The translations under genes and the position numbers were made by a program. From Callaeas wilsoni (lineage: Eukaryota > Chordata > Aves > Passeriformes > Callaeidae): a stretch of 64,000 nt of DNA. The DNA lies in contig VWPU01006266.1 of the NCBI GenBank assembly GCA_013398955.1, positions 1 through 64,000 on the forward strand. The letters run 5' to 3'. This document shows positions 62,601 through 64,000 of the stretch, piece after piece (position 1 is the first letter of the stretch; every line of letters starts with the position of its first letter). Under the pieces are notes generated by a model. That model did not search any database. It had not been told where the DNA came from and was given only the letters and a program-made list of their open reading frames with translations.

Positions 62601-64000
62601 ATTTCCAACATGCCCGTGAAAAAATATTTGGAAACCAAAATCCTATTTTGGTTTGACTTTGGGAAGTACTTGAGTATACATCACAGAGCAGCTGTAACAA
62701 TTGGCTCTGCCTGCACCTGTCTTGGCCCTCAGCTCTCTCAGTTCCCTCAGATGATCAAACTGCCATCCTTCATGTGATTTCACGTAAAATAATACAAGAA
62801 TATTTTCAGGAGAAACATCAAAGTAAGCTGTAAAAATTGTGTCTGTATTCAGCACTGGAACATTTTGTGACACGTAGGACCAAAACCCGGCATAATGAGG
62901 CAAGAAAACAGGAGATTAGCATGTAGAATGAAAGAGTAGTTAATTTAAGTCTCTTTTCACAGTTACTTCCACAGACACAGTAGCTCCATAGTATTTGCTT
63001 TTCTATTATTATCTCAAATCAGCCTCTAATTTTGAAACGCTCATCAATATGAAGAAACCAGATTTTCACCACCTTCTACATGGCTGCTTAAACAGTGCTC
63101 TGCAGTTCAGAATGAAAGATAGCAGACATCAGTAATCATCATCGTGTAGAGTACTTAAACTGAAGGCAGAACTATGATGTGAATGGAGGCTAGGATTTAG
63201 CCCTAGCAAATAGCTTCATTGAAGAAAAAAAAAAAAAAAAGATGAAACAAAGCGATATTTATTTCAGGGTTGCAAAAAGAGGGCTGTTTGTGCCAAACAA
63301 AATGAGTGCTTGAACAAGACATGTTCAGAATATAATGCATATGAATCACTTTGTACATGTTCCTTGATAACACACCCATGCATGATGTTGTTAGTGTCAC
63401 TCTAGGCATGTTATAGATTTACTGTATTACATACAATGCAATTATTGATTTACATAAGTATTGCTATTTTTCCCCAAATGTAACAGATTTTAGCTTGAAA
63501 GGACTATAAACTGAGAGACTTGCTATAGTTTAAAATTGGCAGCTGGTAGGGAGATGAATGCCAGGCAAAGTGAGTGTACAGGAGGTTCCTGCTGTTTCCT
63601 CAGGGAAGCATCCCTGGGTGAGACATCTGCTGCTCAAACTTCACCACACATTTTTATCAGGTGACACTCTGTCAATACCTAATCCAAATTCTTCTGTTGT
63701 AAAATGTTCTGATTAAATGAAAATATAATAACTTTCCATTTTCTCTTAAAAATGTCAAATCTACTTGATTCCCCCTCCCACCAATGTTTTATTAATGAAT
63801 GTATCTTTTCATTGGTATTGCAAGTCCTATGAACAGTAACTTACTTTTCCATGCATATTCATAATTTTGTGGCATGAATCATAAAATTCAAACCCATACG
63901 TGCACATTCTGTTCAAAATACTTGTTCTGCATTCACTGCATCAGTATCTGAACTCTCAGTTTATTTATCTTTACAACAGTTCTTTTAGGTAAGGCACAAT
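59681..64000. other. Non-coding stretch to window end, nothing recognised
   Basis: An A-run of about 18 lies near 63224-63241. The longest frame (130 codons, 62385-62777, +) has no recognisable domain and overlaps an 86-codon frame on the other strand. Confidence 0.5.

Noticed and set aside
62385..62777. 130-codon plus-strand frame
   Set aside because: Hydrophobic, unrecognised and overlapped by another frame on the opposite strand.
1..64000. CRISPR arrays, operons, prokaryotic mobile elements
   Set aside because: No spaced direct repeats or bacterial gene organisation; the sequence is vertebrate nuclear DNA.

Overview
The window looks like non-coding nuclear DNA from a bird. The main evidence is a well-preserved, 5'-truncated CR1 retrotransposon end of avian type at 6965-7405 and an endogenous-retrovirus solo LTR beginning TGTTGTGG at 21875-22426. 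There is also a thin scatter of very old amniote repeats (MIR, L2, L3/CR1-like and palindromic MITE-like fragments). A non-avian reptile is not strictly excluded, but repeat density is low, as is usual in birds. No protein-coding gene, rRNA or tRNA could be supported on either strand. The open frames present are short, mostly AT-rich or repeat-derived, and none resembles a known protein family.

Layout. Positions 1 to about 570 are the edge of a GC- and CpG-rich island, the only plausible promoter or first-exon neighbourhood of a host gene here; the gene itself is not visible. From about 600 to the end the sequence is AT-rich and reads as a long intron or gene desert. Identifiable insertions in order are: palindromic old-repeat fragments (3.2 and 4.2 kb), CR1 (7.0-7.4 kb), MIR (13.7 kb), a palindromic repeat (14.3 kb), a degraded L3/CR1-like LINE (15.0-15.9 kb), a long perfect (CCTT)n array with an ambiguous base (19.66-19.85 kb), the solo LTR (21.9-22.4 kb), old repeats at 25.0 and 27.9 kb, an L2 end (30.7 kb), a second MIR (32.8 kb), a palindromic repeat (44.4 kb), an L2-like end (49.4 kb) and a possible L3-like fragment (59.4-59.7 kb).

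The rest holds no recognised gene. Several parts could be regulatory: a cluster of inverted repeats with a perfect CRE at 40.0-40.1 kb, a GC-richer segment with a TATA-like motif at 53.6-54.0 kb, and stretches at 50.3-50.6, 55.3-56.3 and 57.2-57.5 kb with homeodomain-type motifs and few repeats. These are inferences from motif content; a multi-species alignment would decide. I found no convincing undescribed system. The best-supported single observation is the minus-strand class II (ERVK-like) solo LTR, with an exact 6-bp target duplication, a TATA box, a GC box and a poly(A) signal in the right order.
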